Positions 1 to 6,499 of a stretch of DNA of 6,594 nucleotides are shown piece by piece. The first letter of the stretch is position 1, and each line of letters starts with the position of its first letter. The stretch is from an uncultured Eubacteriales bacterium (GTDB lineage: Bacteria > Bacillota > Clostridia > Lachnospirales > Lachnospiraceae), in NCBI GenBank assembly GCA_900321145.1, contig ONVB01000221.1:1-6594 (forward strand), read 5' to 3'. Under the pieces are notes generated by a model. It searched no databases. It was not told the origin of the DNA and worked only from the letters and a program-made list of their open reading frames with translations. The position numbers were made by a program, and so were the translations under genes.

Positions 1-26
1 CAGTGCCCCGAAAACAATTATCCCAG

Positions 27-76
27 GCATAAGTGAGACCTTAGCGAACGAATGTGAGCTTAGTTCGAACTTATGC
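27..76. repeat. Palindromic repeat-like element upstream of dnaE
   Basis: The outer arms GCATAAGT (27-34) and ACTTATGC (69-76) are perfect 8-bp inverted repeats. Inside them a second pair, CGAAC (45-49) and GTTCG (63-67), can form a nested stem. The two halves also resemble each other as direct repeats: GTGAGacCTTAGcgaacgaa (33-52) against GTGAGCTTAGttcgaac (54-70). This compact form is typical of short interspersed palindromic repeats, but with a single copy in view that identity is inferred. No T-run follows, so it is not a standard intrinsic terminator. Nothing else could be assigned in 1-138 apart from the dnaE ribosome binding site. Confidence 0.5.
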
Positions 77-138
77 AAAGCTCTGAGCCAGATATTTCTA
101 TACGCTGAATTGCCGTCACCATATTAGGGAGTGATTAT

Positions 139-3100
139 ATGAATTTTACGCATTTACATGTACATACCGAATACAGTCTTCTTGATGGCTCTGCCAAGAT
201 TCCCGAGCTTGTGCGCCGTGCGAAGGATCTGGGGATGAGATCGCTGGCCATCACCGATCACGGTGTCATGTATGGTGTTATAGACTTCTATAAGGCCTGT
301 AAGAAGGAGGGTATCAAGCCGATCATCGGATGTGAGGTTTACGTCGCACCGGGTTCGCGCTTTGATAAGGACATAACAAAGGGAGAGGGAAGGTATTATC
401 ACCTTGTTCTCCTTGCAAAGAACGATAAGGGCTACAGCAACCTGTCGAAGATAGTCACACGAGGCTTTACCGAGGGCTATTATTATAAGCCGCGTGTGGA
501 TATGGAGGTTCTGGAGGAGTTTCACGAGGGAGTGATAGCGCTCTCTGCATGTCTTGCAGGTGAGGTTGCGGTCAACTTAAGACAGAATGATTATGAAGGT
601 GCGAAGGCGGCGGCCTTAAGGCACCTTGAGATATTCGGTGAGGGCAACTACTATCTCGAGCTTCAGGATCACGGGCTTGATGCGCAGAAGGTTGTGAATG
701 CCGGCATCATGCGCCTGCACAAGGAGACGGGAATTCCTCTTGTGGCAACAAATGATTCGCATTATATAACCGCCGCGGACGCCGAGGCACATGATATTCT
801 TCTTTGCATACAGACCGGTAAGCATGTGGCGGATACGGACAGGATGCGCTATGAGGGCGGGCAGTATTATCTAAAGTCTGCGGATGAGATGGCGGCTCTC
901 TTCCCGTACGCTCGTGAAGCCATCGAGAATACAAACAGGATAGCTGATATGTGTGATGTCAATATAGTGTTCGGAGAGCAGAAGGTACCGGAGTTCCCTG
1001 TTCCCGAGGGCTATGACGCATACTCATACTTGAAGGAGCTCTGTGAAAGCGGACTTCGCGAGAGGTATGAGGTCATAACGGATGAACTGAGAGAGAGGCT
1101 GTCATACGAGCTTTCTACCATAAGGGATATGGGCTTCGTGGATTATTTCCTTATAGTGTGGGACTACATCCGCTATGCAAAGGAAAACGGTATAGCGGTA
1201 GGACCGGGACGAGGTTCGGCAGCCGGAAGCCTGGTATCGTACTGCCTGAGGATAACGGACATAGATCCGATAAGGTACAGCCTTATATTTGAACGCTTCC
1301 TTAACCCTGAGCGTGTCAGCATGCCGGATATAGACGTTGACTTCGAGCCGGAGGGAAGGCAGAAGGTCATAGATTATGTGACGGAAAAGTATGGCCGGGA
1401 GAAGGTGGTACAGATAGTCACTTTCGGAACCATGGGCGCAAAGCTTGTGGTAAGGGATGTGGGGCGTGTTATGGATCTGCCTTACAGCCTGTGCGACAGG
1501 GTTGCGAAGGCCATACCGAACGAGCTTAATATGACCATACCGCTTGCTCTTGCCACCAACAAGGAGTTCAAGGAGCTTTATTCGAGTGACGAGACTATAA
1601 AGAAGCTGGTGGATATGGCTATCAAGCTCGAGGGGCTTCCGCGACATGTATCGATACATGCGGCGGGCATAGTAATAGGCAGGGAACCCATAGAGGAGTA
1701 TGTTCCTCTCTCGAGAGGTTCCGATCCCAACATCACTACCCAGTACGAGAAGACTACGGTAGAGGAGCTGGGTTTACTCAAGATGGACTTCCTTGGCTTG
1801 AGAAACCTGACTATCATAACAGACGCATTGAAGATGATAGAGGAGAGCCACGGGGTAAAGGTTGATATAGATCACTTGGATTTTGATGACAAGGCGGTTT
1901 ATGAGATGATCTCCGCAGGCAGGACCGAGGGCATATTCCAGCTTGAGAGTGCGGGTATGACGAGCTTTATGAAGGAGCTTAAGCCTGCGAACATAGAGGA
2001 TGTCATAGCGGGCATATCACTTTACAGACCGGGTCCTATGGACTTTATCCCGAATTATATAAAGGGAAAGGAAAATCCCGATTCTGTCACCTATGATGTG
2101 CCGCAGCTTGAGAAGATACTTTCTCCCACCTATGGCTGCATAGTCTATCAGGAGCAGGTCATGCAGATAGTTATGGACCTGGCGGGATACAGCATGGGCA
2201 GGGCGGATCTTGTGCGCCGCGCTATGTCCAAGAAGAAGGACGAGGTCATGCAGAAGGAGAGGCATAACTTTGTCTACGGCAACAAGGAGGAACATGTTCC
2301 GGGCTGTATCGCAAACGGCATAAGTGAGGAGAAAGCAAACAAGATATTCGACGAGATGATCGACTTCGCAAAGTATGCTTTCAACAAGTCCCACGCCGCC
2401 TGCTATGCGGTTGTCGCCTACCAGACAGCTTATCTGAAGTGCCACTATCCGGTAGAGTATATGGCGGCACTTATCTCGTCCGTTATGGACAGACCTGACA
2501 AGGTTTCGGCCTATATAGCAAGCTTAAAGCGTATGGGTATCAAGCTTCTTCCTCCCGACGTGAACAGCGGCAAGGGTGTATTCTCGGTAGCCGGAAATGA
2601 TATAAGATACGGACTTACCGCCATAAAGAGTGTGGGCGACGGAGTAACCGATGAGATCCTTAAGGAGAGGGAGGCCAACGGTCCGTTTAAGAGCCTTTCC
2701 GACTTCTGTGTGAGAATGTCTAACAAGGAAGCCAACAAGAGGACCATAGAGAGCTTTATCTGCGCCGGTGCATTTGACTGCTTCGGACAGAACAGAAGAC
2801 AGATGATGCTGGCTTATCCGCTGATTTTGGAAGATGCCCAGAAGATAAAGAAGAACACGATGAGCGGTCAGTTTTCACTCATGGATTTCATGGGTGAGGA
2901 GGACAGGAAGCAGTTTGATGTAAGTTACCCGGATGTTGAGGAGTACGAGAAGAAGGATCTTTTAAGACTCGAGAAGGAAATGATCGGCATATATATAAGC
3001 GGTCATCCCCTGGATGATTATGTCGACACCTTATCCGAGATAACTACGGCAAATGCGGTTGATTTCAAGCCGGATGAGGACACCGGCGGCTTTGACGTTA

Positions 3101-3624
3101 TGGACAGGGTGAATTATACAGTGGGCGGAATGATAGAAGCCATCACCATTAAGACCACGAGAAACGGTGACACCATGGCCTTTGTTACCTTGGAGGATCT
3201 GACAGGACAGGTCGAGATAGTCGTGTTCCCGCGGGACTATATGAGGTACAGGGAGTATCTCATCAAGGATAACAAGGTTGTAGTTACAGGAAATGCTTCG
3301 TGTGCCGAGGATGAGGCCAAGCTTTTATGCTCACAGATAAGGACGCTCGATGAGGCAAAGACCGAGATGGAAGAGCTTAAAATGAAGCTCTATGTGCGCT
3401 TTTATTCCATGGAAGAGTATCTTTCGGCGGTAAAGGAGCTCGAAGATATGCTGAAGAGCTCACCGGGAAAGAGCATATGCTTTGTTGTTGTGAAGCCTAA
3501 GGGTGGCGAGGAGAAGAGAAAGCGTATGCCCGATAAGCTCAAGGTTAAGATCGATGATGCTTTTGTGGAGAAGGTAAGGGCGCGTTTCGGCTCCGAGAAT
3601 GTGTTCGTTACGGGGAAAGCGTAA
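139..3624 (+). CDS. dnaE: DNA polymerase III subunit alpha (DnaE)
   Basis: Replicative DNA polymerase of 1161 aa, full length for DnaE. An AGGGAG ribosome binding site (126-131) lies 7 nt before the ATG. Residues 1 to about 210 form the PHP domain, with candidate metal ligands H7, H9, D40, H41, E66, H88, C138, D206 and H208 all present. The polymerase core shows the GPGRGSAAGS loop (355-364), PDIDVDF (396-402) with catalytic D397 and D399, RHVSIHAAG (502-510), and the third catalytic aspartate D550 in KMDFLGLR. FNKSHA lies at 748-753 and a helix-hairpin-helix region follows near 805-885. QFSLMDF (911-917) resembles a sliding-clamp-binding motif. An OB fold spans roughly 990-1060, followed by a short C-terminal domain. 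There is no exonuclease insertion, so this is DnaE and not PolC. Firmicutes usually carry PolC as well, making DnaE the likely primer-extending partner; that is family knowledge and not visible here. Confidence 0.97.
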   Translation: MNFTHLHVHTEYSLLDGSAKIPELVRRAKDLGMRSLAITDHGVMYGVIDFYKACKKEGIKPIIGCEVYVAPGSRFDKDITKGEGRYYHLVLLAKNDKGYSNLSKIVTRGFTEGYYYKPRVDMEVLEEFHEGVIALSACLAGEVAVNLRQNDYEGAKAAALRHLEIFGEGNYYLELQDHGLDAQKVVNAGIMRLHKETGIPLVATNDSHYITAADAEAHDILLCIQTGKHVADTDRMRYEGGQYYLKSADEMAALFPYAREAIENTNRIADMCDVNIVFGEQKVPEFPVPEGYDAYSYLKELCESGLRERYEVITDELRERLSYELSTIRDMGFVDYFLIVWDYIRYAKENGIAVGPGRGSAAGSLVSYCLRITDIDPIRYSLIFERFLNPERVSMPDIDVDFEPEGRQKVIDYVTEKYGREKVVQIVTFGTMGAKLVVRDVGRVMDLPYSLCDRVAKAIPNELNMTIPLALATNKEFKELYSSDETIKKLVDMAIKLEGLPRHVSIHAAGIVIGREPIEEYVPLSRGSDPNITTQYEKTTVEELGLLKMDFLGLRNLTIITDALKMIEESHGVKVDIDHLDFDDKAVYEMISAGRTEGIFQLESAGMTSFMKELKPANIEDVIAGISLYRPGPMDFIPNYIKGKENPDSVTYDVPQLEKILSPTYGCIVYQEQVMQIVMDLAGYSMGRADLVRRAMSKKKDEVMQKERHNFVYGNKEEHVPGCIANGISEEKANKIFDEMIDFAKYAFNKSHAACYAVVAYQTAYLKCHYPVEYMAALISSVMDRPDKVSAYIASLKRMGIKLLPPDVNSGKGVFSVAGNDIRYGLTAIKSVGDGVTDEILKEREANGPFKSLSDFCVRMSNKEANKRTIESFICAGAFDCFGQNRRQMMLAYPLILEDAQKIKKNTMSGQFSLMDFMGEEDRKQFDVSYPDVEEYEKKDLLRLEKEMIGIYISGHPLDDYVDTLSEITTANAVDFKPDEDTGGFDVMDRVNYTVGGMIEAITIKTTRNGDTMAFVTLEDLTGQVEIVVFPRDYMRYREYLIKDNKVVVTGNASCAEDEAKLLCSQIRTLDEAKTEMEELKMKLYVRFYSMEEYLSAVKELEDMLKSSPGKSICFVVVKPKGGEEKRKRMPDKLKVKIDDAFVEKVRARFGSENVFVTGKA

Positions 3625-3667
3625 AGCGGTTTATGAAAAAAGAATCCTATATCTTGGAAAGGTTAGT

Positions 3668-4474
3668 ATGAGTACTTATATTTCTTCAAAGGACAATGAC
3701 AGATTAAAGCTTATCAGAAAGCTTTTAAAGAGCTCTTCTGAGCGAAAGAACGAGGGACTTTTCGTGGTTGAAGGACAGCGCCTTTGTGCGGAGATTCCCG
3801 AAGAATTGATACATTCCGTTTATATGTCCGAGGACTATTGTGAACGTATTGGTTTACATATTTCGGCGCCGGAAGACAGAATATTTATCGTAAAAAATGA
3901 GATATTTAGGGCTGTTTCTGATACAATTTCGCCGCAGGGAATACTTGTTATAGTTCACATAAAGTGTTATAATCAAAATGATTTTTTGGTAGACGCCGTT
4001 CGTGATAAGACACCGTTTATCCTTGCGGCAGACAGGCTTCAGGATCCCGGAAACATGGGTACCCTGATAAGGACTGCAGAGGCTGCCGGTGCAACCGGTG
4101 TTTTGATCGGTGAAGGTTCGTGTGATCTGTATAGCCCAAAGGTTGTGAGATCGACTATGGGCTCTATCTTCAGGGTTCCTGTGTTAAGGACAGATTCTCT
4201 TGGATCAGTGATAGACAGTTTGAAGGAATACGGAGTTGTTTTCTACGGAGCTCACCTCAAGGGGGAGAGTTTCTATGAACATGATTACACAAAAGCCTGC
4301 GGCTTCCTTATAGGAAACGAGGGCAACGGTCTGTCCGATGAAATATCGGAGAAGGCCGACAAGCTTTTGAGGATCCCTATGGAGGGGCAGGTAGAGTCCC
4401 TGAATGCCGCAGTTTCAACCGCTGTAATATCCTATGAGGTTTTGAGACAGAGGATGCGTATGCCGAAAAGTTAG
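3668..4474 (+). CDS. SpoU/TrmH-family RNA 2'-O-ribose methyltransferase
   Basis: Predicted S-adenosylmethionine-dependent enzyme of 268 aa that methylates a ribose 2'-OH in rRNA or tRNA. The N-terminal part (about 1-100) looks like the SpoU substrate-binding domain (NDRLKLIRKLL, then EGLFVVEGQRL). The C-terminal part carries the three knotted-fold SPOUT motifs: DPGNMGTLIRTA (126-137, with N129 and R135), GNEGNGLS (216-223, with E218) and IPMEGQVESLNAAVS (236-250, with N246). The start at 3668 is chosen because GGAAAGG (3656-3662) sits 5 nt before it. The frame stays open up to an ATG at 3599, but that would overlap dnaE and add 23 residues that do not look like the family. It lies 43 nt after dnaE. 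The length fits RlmB/YsgA-type enzymes, but the modified nucleotide cannot be read from the sequence, so no symbol is given. Confidence 0.9.
   Translation: MSTYISSKDNDRLKLIRKLLKSSSERKNEGLFVVEGQRLCAEIPEELIHSVYMSEDYCERIGLHISAPEDRIFIVKNEIFRAVSDTISPQGILVIVHIKCYNQNDFLVDAVRDKTPFILAADRLQDPGNMGTLIRTAEAAGATGVLIGEGSCDLYSPKVVRSTMGSIFRVPVLRTDSLGSVIDSLKEYGVVFYGAHLKGESFYEHDYTKACGFLIGNEGNGLSDEISEKADKLLRIPMEGQVESLNAAVSTAVISYEVLRQRMRMPKS
3945..3973 (+). promoter_or_regulatory. Candidate internal promoter inside the methyltransferase gene
   Basis: TTGTTA (3945-3950) is followed after exactly 17 nt by a perfect TATAAT (3968-3973). A TG at 3965-3966 makes it an extended -10 (TGTTATAAT). It reads toward the SSB-like gene, whose start is about 520 nt downstream. 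The surrounding 3880-4000 is noticeably more A/T-rich than the neighbouring coding sequence. A chance match in A/T-rich coding DNA is possible, so function is inferred only. Confidence 0.4.
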
Positions 4475-4498
4475 AGAACTTTAGCGGGGGAAGTATAG

Positions 4499-5122
4499 AT
4501 GAACAGCGATGTCATCGCGAATAACAAGGCCGAACTTGCGGGAACCGTGATCAGACCGTTTACAATAAGTCACGAGTTGTATGGAGAAAAGTTTTATACA
4601 ACCGAGGTTAAAGCAAAGAGGCTTTCTGACTCGGAGGATATAATTCCGGTAATTGTGTCAGAGCGACTTATAGATGTTGAATATGATTATACAGGAAGCT
4701 ATGTGCATATAGAAGGGCAGTTCAGATCCTATAACGAGAAGCACGGAGTTCGCACGAAGCTTGTGCTCATGCTTATGGCTAAGAAGATAGAGATGGTCGA
4801 GGGTGAAGAGATGGTGAATACCATCTTTCTTGACGGTTTTGTATGTAAGAAGCCGGTCTATCGGGTAACACCTCTTGGCAAGGAGATTTCGGATGTTCTG
4901 CTTGCGGTAAACAGGACGCACGGCAAGTCGGACTATATCCCGTGTGTGTGCTGGGGAAGCAACGCCAAGATGGCCGGAGACTTCGAGGTCGGAGACAGGA
5001 TTGCCATAAACGGCCGCATGCAGAGCCGTGTATATGAAAAGAAGATTGAGGACGGTACCGTAGAGAACCATGTGGCATACGAGGTGTCCGTAGGCAAGTT
5101 AAAGAAGGTCGAGCAGGATTAG
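4499..5122 (+). CDS. Tandem OB-fold single-stranded-DNA-binding-like protein
   Basis: Predicted cytosolic ssDNA-binding protein of 207 aa, with no signal peptide or membrane segment. Two SSB-like OB folds can be read. The first is about residues 10-101 (AELAGTVIRPF, then VHIEGQFRSYN and KLVLMLMAKKIEMVE). The second is about 107-205 (NTIFLDGFVCKKPVYRVTPLG, then SDVLLAVNR, YIPCVCWGSNAKMA with W152, VGDRIAINGRMQSR and YEVSVGKLKKVE). The second matches canonical SSB more closely. The C-terminus is VEQD and lacks the acidic DDDxPF-type tip with which canonical SSB recruits partners. The ribosome binding site GGGGGAAG (4486-4493) is close to the ATG. It follows the methyltransferase by 24 nt, and its last codons form the 5' arm of the terminator. 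I recall similar two-domain proteins in Lachnospiraceae annotated as SSB. Its role beside the housekeeping SSB is unknown. Confidence 0.8.
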   Translation: MNSDVIANNKAELAGTVIRPFTISHELYGEKFYTTEVKAKRLSDSEDIIPVIVSERLIDVEYDYTGSYVHIEGQFRSYNEKHGVRTKLVLMLMAKKIEMVEGEEMVNTIFLDGFVCKKPVYRVTPLGKEISDVLLAVNRTHGKSDYIPCVCWGSNAKMAGDFEVGDRIAINGRMQSRVYEKKIEDGTVENHVAYEVSVGKLKKVEQD

Positions 5123-5142
5123 CTTTCCTGCTCGATTTTTTT
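5110..5142 (+). terminator. Intrinsic terminator overlapping the end of the SSB-like gene
   Basis: CGAGCAGGA (5110-5118) pairs perfectly with TCCTGCTCG (5126-5134) around a 7-nt loop, followed by one A and seven Ts (5136-5142). The 5' arm is coding sequence and the stop codon TAG (5120-5122) lies in the loop. It should end the dnaE-methyltransferase-SSB transcript. The reverse direction has no good T-run, so it is not clearly bidirectional. Confidence 0.92.
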
Positions 5143-5143
5143 G

Positions 5144-5172
5144 TTGACAGCGTGCGTGCATAGTGGTATAGT
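5144..5172 (+). promoter_or_regulatory. Sigma-A-type promoter of the lysine-riboswitch dapA-dapB unit
   Basis: A perfect -35 TTGACA (5144-5149) and a -10 TATAGT (5167-5172) are separated by exactly 17 nt. TG at 5164-5165 adds an extended -10. The expected transcription start is near 5179-5180, only a few bases before the riboswitch aptamer, which supports the assignment. The -35 box begins two bases after the last T of the upstream terminator's T-run. Confidence 0.9.
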
Positions 5173-5183
5173 CGTCTCTAATA

Positions 5184-5345
5184 TGGTAGAGGCGCGGGAA
5201 GTATAAGTAGCGTGCAGGAGTTCCGGAGCGTTTGGACTGCAGGTGAAAGGATTACCGCCGAAGGGATGTGCTCCCCGGAGAGTATGTTGCCTGGGCATAC
5301 GGTGAATAATCGTATGACTGTCAGCCGGGTGCTGGAGTGCTACTT
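5184..5345 (+). promoter_or_regulatory. Lysine riboswitch (L-box) aptamer
   Basis: Lysine-sensing leader RNA. The conserved L-box landmarks appear in order: GGTAGAGGCGCGG (5185-5197), an AGTA element (5206-5209), GTGAAAGG (5243-5250), CCGCCGAAG (5255-5263), the P3-closing and TGGGCATACG region (5292-5301), GACTGTC (5316-5322) and GGAGTGCTAC (5334-5343). P1 pairs GTAG (5186-5189) with CTAC (5340-5343). A P2 stem pairs TGCAG (5213-5217) with CTGCA (5237-5241). P4 is CATACG (5296-5301) with CGTATG (5311-5316), and P5 is TCAGC (5321-5325) with GCTGG (5331-5335). The position directly upstream of dapA and dapB fits the known use of this class. In this family lysine binding stabilises the aptamer and represses the downstream genes. 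Confidence 0.96.
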
Positions 5346-5392
5346 TTAAGATATTTCTAATATTTTTATATCTTAGAATTCATGTCCGGCAC
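5329..5392 (+). promoter_or_regulatory. Predicted antiterminator of the lysine riboswitch
   Basis: GTGCTGGA (5329-5336), which holds the P5 3' strand, can pair with TCCGGCAC (5385-5392), the terminator 5' arm, as 8 bp including one G-U. A second register pairs GAGTGC (5335-5340) with GCACTT (5389-5394). Either one excludes both the aptamer base and the terminator. Between the arms an A/T-rich hairpin of about 11 bp (5344-5354 with 5368-5378) can stack and bring the arms together. The pairings are read by eye; the switching role is inferred from the riboswitch class. Confidence 0.7.
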
Positions 5393-5417
5393 TTATAACA
5401 TTAAGTGTCGATTTTTT
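5387..5417 (+). terminator. Riboswitch-controlled intrinsic terminator before dapA
   Basis: CGGCACTTA (5387-5395) pairs with TTAAGTGTCG (arm 5402-5410, one G-U) around a 6-nt loop, followed by A and six Ts (5412-5417). It lies about 40 nt after the aptamer and should form when lysine holds P1 and P5 together, ending transcription upstream of dapA. Confidence 0.9.
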
Positions 5418-5424
5418 ATGCGTA

Positions 5425-5525
5425 CGCCCGCGTAATGTGATCAGTCACTTCGTGACACGCGGACAGCGCGGTGAGTAGGGTTTGATTGCATCTTCCCTAC
5501 TCGATTGTACACGCCCGTGCGGGCG
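5425..5525 (+). other. GC-rich structured leader between riboswitch terminator and dapA
   Basis: This stretch is not explained by the riboswitch. CGCCCGCGT (5425-5433) can pair with GTGCGGGCG (5517-5525), 7 Watson-Crick plus 2 G-U pairs. This encloses two local hairpins: GTCAC-TTC-GTGAC (5444-5456) and a perfect 8-bp stem GAGTAGGG (5473-5480) with CCCTACTC (5495-5502). Competing stems are CCGCGT (5428-5433) with ACGCGG (5457-5462) and CGCCC-GTGC-GGGCG (5512-5525). The dapA ribosome binding site starts 4 nt after its end. It could be a repeat element, a translation-control structure or an RNA-stability element. No convincing short gene with its own ribosome binding site was seen. Confidence 0.45.
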
Positions 5526-5542
5526 AAAGAAAGGAGATTAAT

Positions 5543-6433
5543 ATGGCTATTTTCAAAGGATCAGGAGTTGCAATCGTTACACCGTTCAAGGAGGACGGCT
5601 CAGTTGATTATGAGAAATTCGCAGAGGTTATCGAGTATCAGATAGCAGGAGGCACAGACTGCATCATCGTATGCGGAACCACAGGAGAGGCTTCTACACT
5701 TACACATGAGGAACACCTTGACTGTATCAGGTTCTGTGTGGAGAAGGTCAATCACAGGATACCTGTTGTCGCAGGTACGGGTTCAAACTGCACCGAGACA
5801 GCCATCTACCTCTCACAGGAGGCGGAAAAGTACGGAGTAGACGGTCTTCTTGTAGTGACACCTTACTACAACAAGGCTACACAGAAGGGACTTATCAAGC
5901 ATTTCACGGCAGTTGCTAATTCAGTTAAGACTCCTATCATTCTCTACAACGTACCCGGTCGTACAGGCTGTAACATCCAGCCGGAGACCGCGGTTTATCT
6001 TGCAAAGAACGTGGAGAACATAGTAGGTATCAAGGAGGCAAGCGGCAATATAAGTCAGGTGGTTAAGCTCATGAGCTTGGCTGAGGGCTGCATAGATCTT
6101 TATTCGGGAAATGACGATCAGGTTGTACCGCTTCTTTCCTTGGGCGGTATCGGAGTTATCTCCGTTCTTGCAAATGTTGCACCAAAGGAGACACATGACA
6201 TGGTAGCAAGCTTCCTTGAGGGAGATGTTGCTAAGTCAAGAGAGATACAGCTTAAGGCTATTCCGCTTTGCAATGCACTTTTCTGCGAGGTTAATCCGAT
6301 CCCCGTTAAGAAGGGCGTTGAGCTTATGGGACTTTGCGGCGGTACCTTGAGAATGCCGATGACCGAGATGGAACCCGAGAATGCCGAGAAGCTTAAGAAG
6401 GCTATGGCAGATTTCGGGGTTAAGCTCGCGTAG
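5543..6433 (+). CDS. dapA: 4-hydroxy-tetrahydrodipicolinate synthase (DapA)
   Basis: Condenses pyruvate with L-aspartate-4-semialdehyde, the first committed step of the diaminopimelate/lysine pathway, in the cytosol. The product is 296 aa, normal for this TIM-barrel aldolase. GVAIVTPF (8-15) opens the barrel; GTTGEAS (45-51) carries the T46/T47 pair; TPYYNKATQ (106-114) includes Y109; YNVPGRTG (135-142) includes catalytic Y135 and substrate-binding R140; GIKEASGN carries the Schiff-base lysine K164. The ATG at 5543 is chosen because AAAGGAG (5530-5536) sits 6 nt upstream and the protein then starts in the family pattern MAIFKGSGVAIVTPF. The frame is open to an ATG at 5486, but that would translate the structured leader. 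Expression should be controlled by the upstream lysine riboswitch. The stop codon overlaps the tandem repeat that follows. Confidence 0.97.
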   Translation: MAIFKGSGVAIVTPFKEDGSVDYEKFAEVIEYQIAGGTDCIIVCGTTGEASTLTHEEHLDCIRFCVEKVNHRIPVVAGTGSNCTETAIYLSQEAEKYGVDGLLVVTPYYNKATQKGLIKHFTAVANSVKTPIILYNVPGRTGCNIQPETAVYLAKNVENIVGIKEASGNISQVVKLMSLAEGCIDLYSGNDDQVVPLLSLGGIGVISVLANVAPKETHDMVASFLEGDVAKSREIQLKAIPLCNALFCEVNPIPVKKGVELMGLCGGTLRMPMTEMEPENAEKLKKAMADFGVKLA

Positions 6434-6481
6434 TGTCATTCTGAGCGAAGCAGTGTCATTCTGAGCGAAGCGAAGAATCTT
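6432..6481. repeat. Tandem 20-bp repeat in the dapA-dapB gap
   Basis: AGTGTCATTCTGAGCGAAGC occurs twice head to tail with no mismatch (6432-6451 and 6452-6471), followed by GAAGAATCTT (6472-6481). The first copy begins at the second base of the dapA stop codon. The unit GTCATTCTGAGCGAAGCGAAGAATCT is a motif I recall as a widespread short interspersed repeat in many bacterial genomes. It can form only a weak stem (ATTCT 6458-6462 with AGAAT 6474-6478) and has no T-run, so it is probably not a strong terminator. The dapB ribosome binding site follows immediately. Confidence 0.85.
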
Positions 6482-6499
6482 TAATTTGGAGGATATATA

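Noticed and set aside
2..127. Open + strand frame from the left edge to TAG at 125-127, possibly the end of an upstream gene
   Set aside because: It runs straight through the palindromic repeat, has no start in the window, and its translation is not recognisable as any family; it may simply be a chance open frame.
91..127. Possible dnaE promoter in the TATTTCTATACG / TATTAG region
   Set aside because: No matching -35 element lies at suitable spacing from any of these -10-like words.
1102..1659. Minus-strand open frame of 185 codons inside dnaE, plus similar shorter ones elsewhere
   Set aside because: They lie opposite clearly coding, conserved dnaE sequence, show no recognisable domains, and reflect the codon pattern of the + strand gene.
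3599..3667. ATG at 3599 as an upstream start for the methyltransferase
   Set aside because: It would overlap dnaE and add 23 residues with no family match, while the ATG at 3668 has a good ribosome binding site.
5486..5542. ATG at 5486 as the dapA start
   Set aside because: It would translate a hairpin-rich leader as a non-family extension, while the ATG at 5543 has AAAGGAG at ideal spacing and gives the usual DapA N-terminus.
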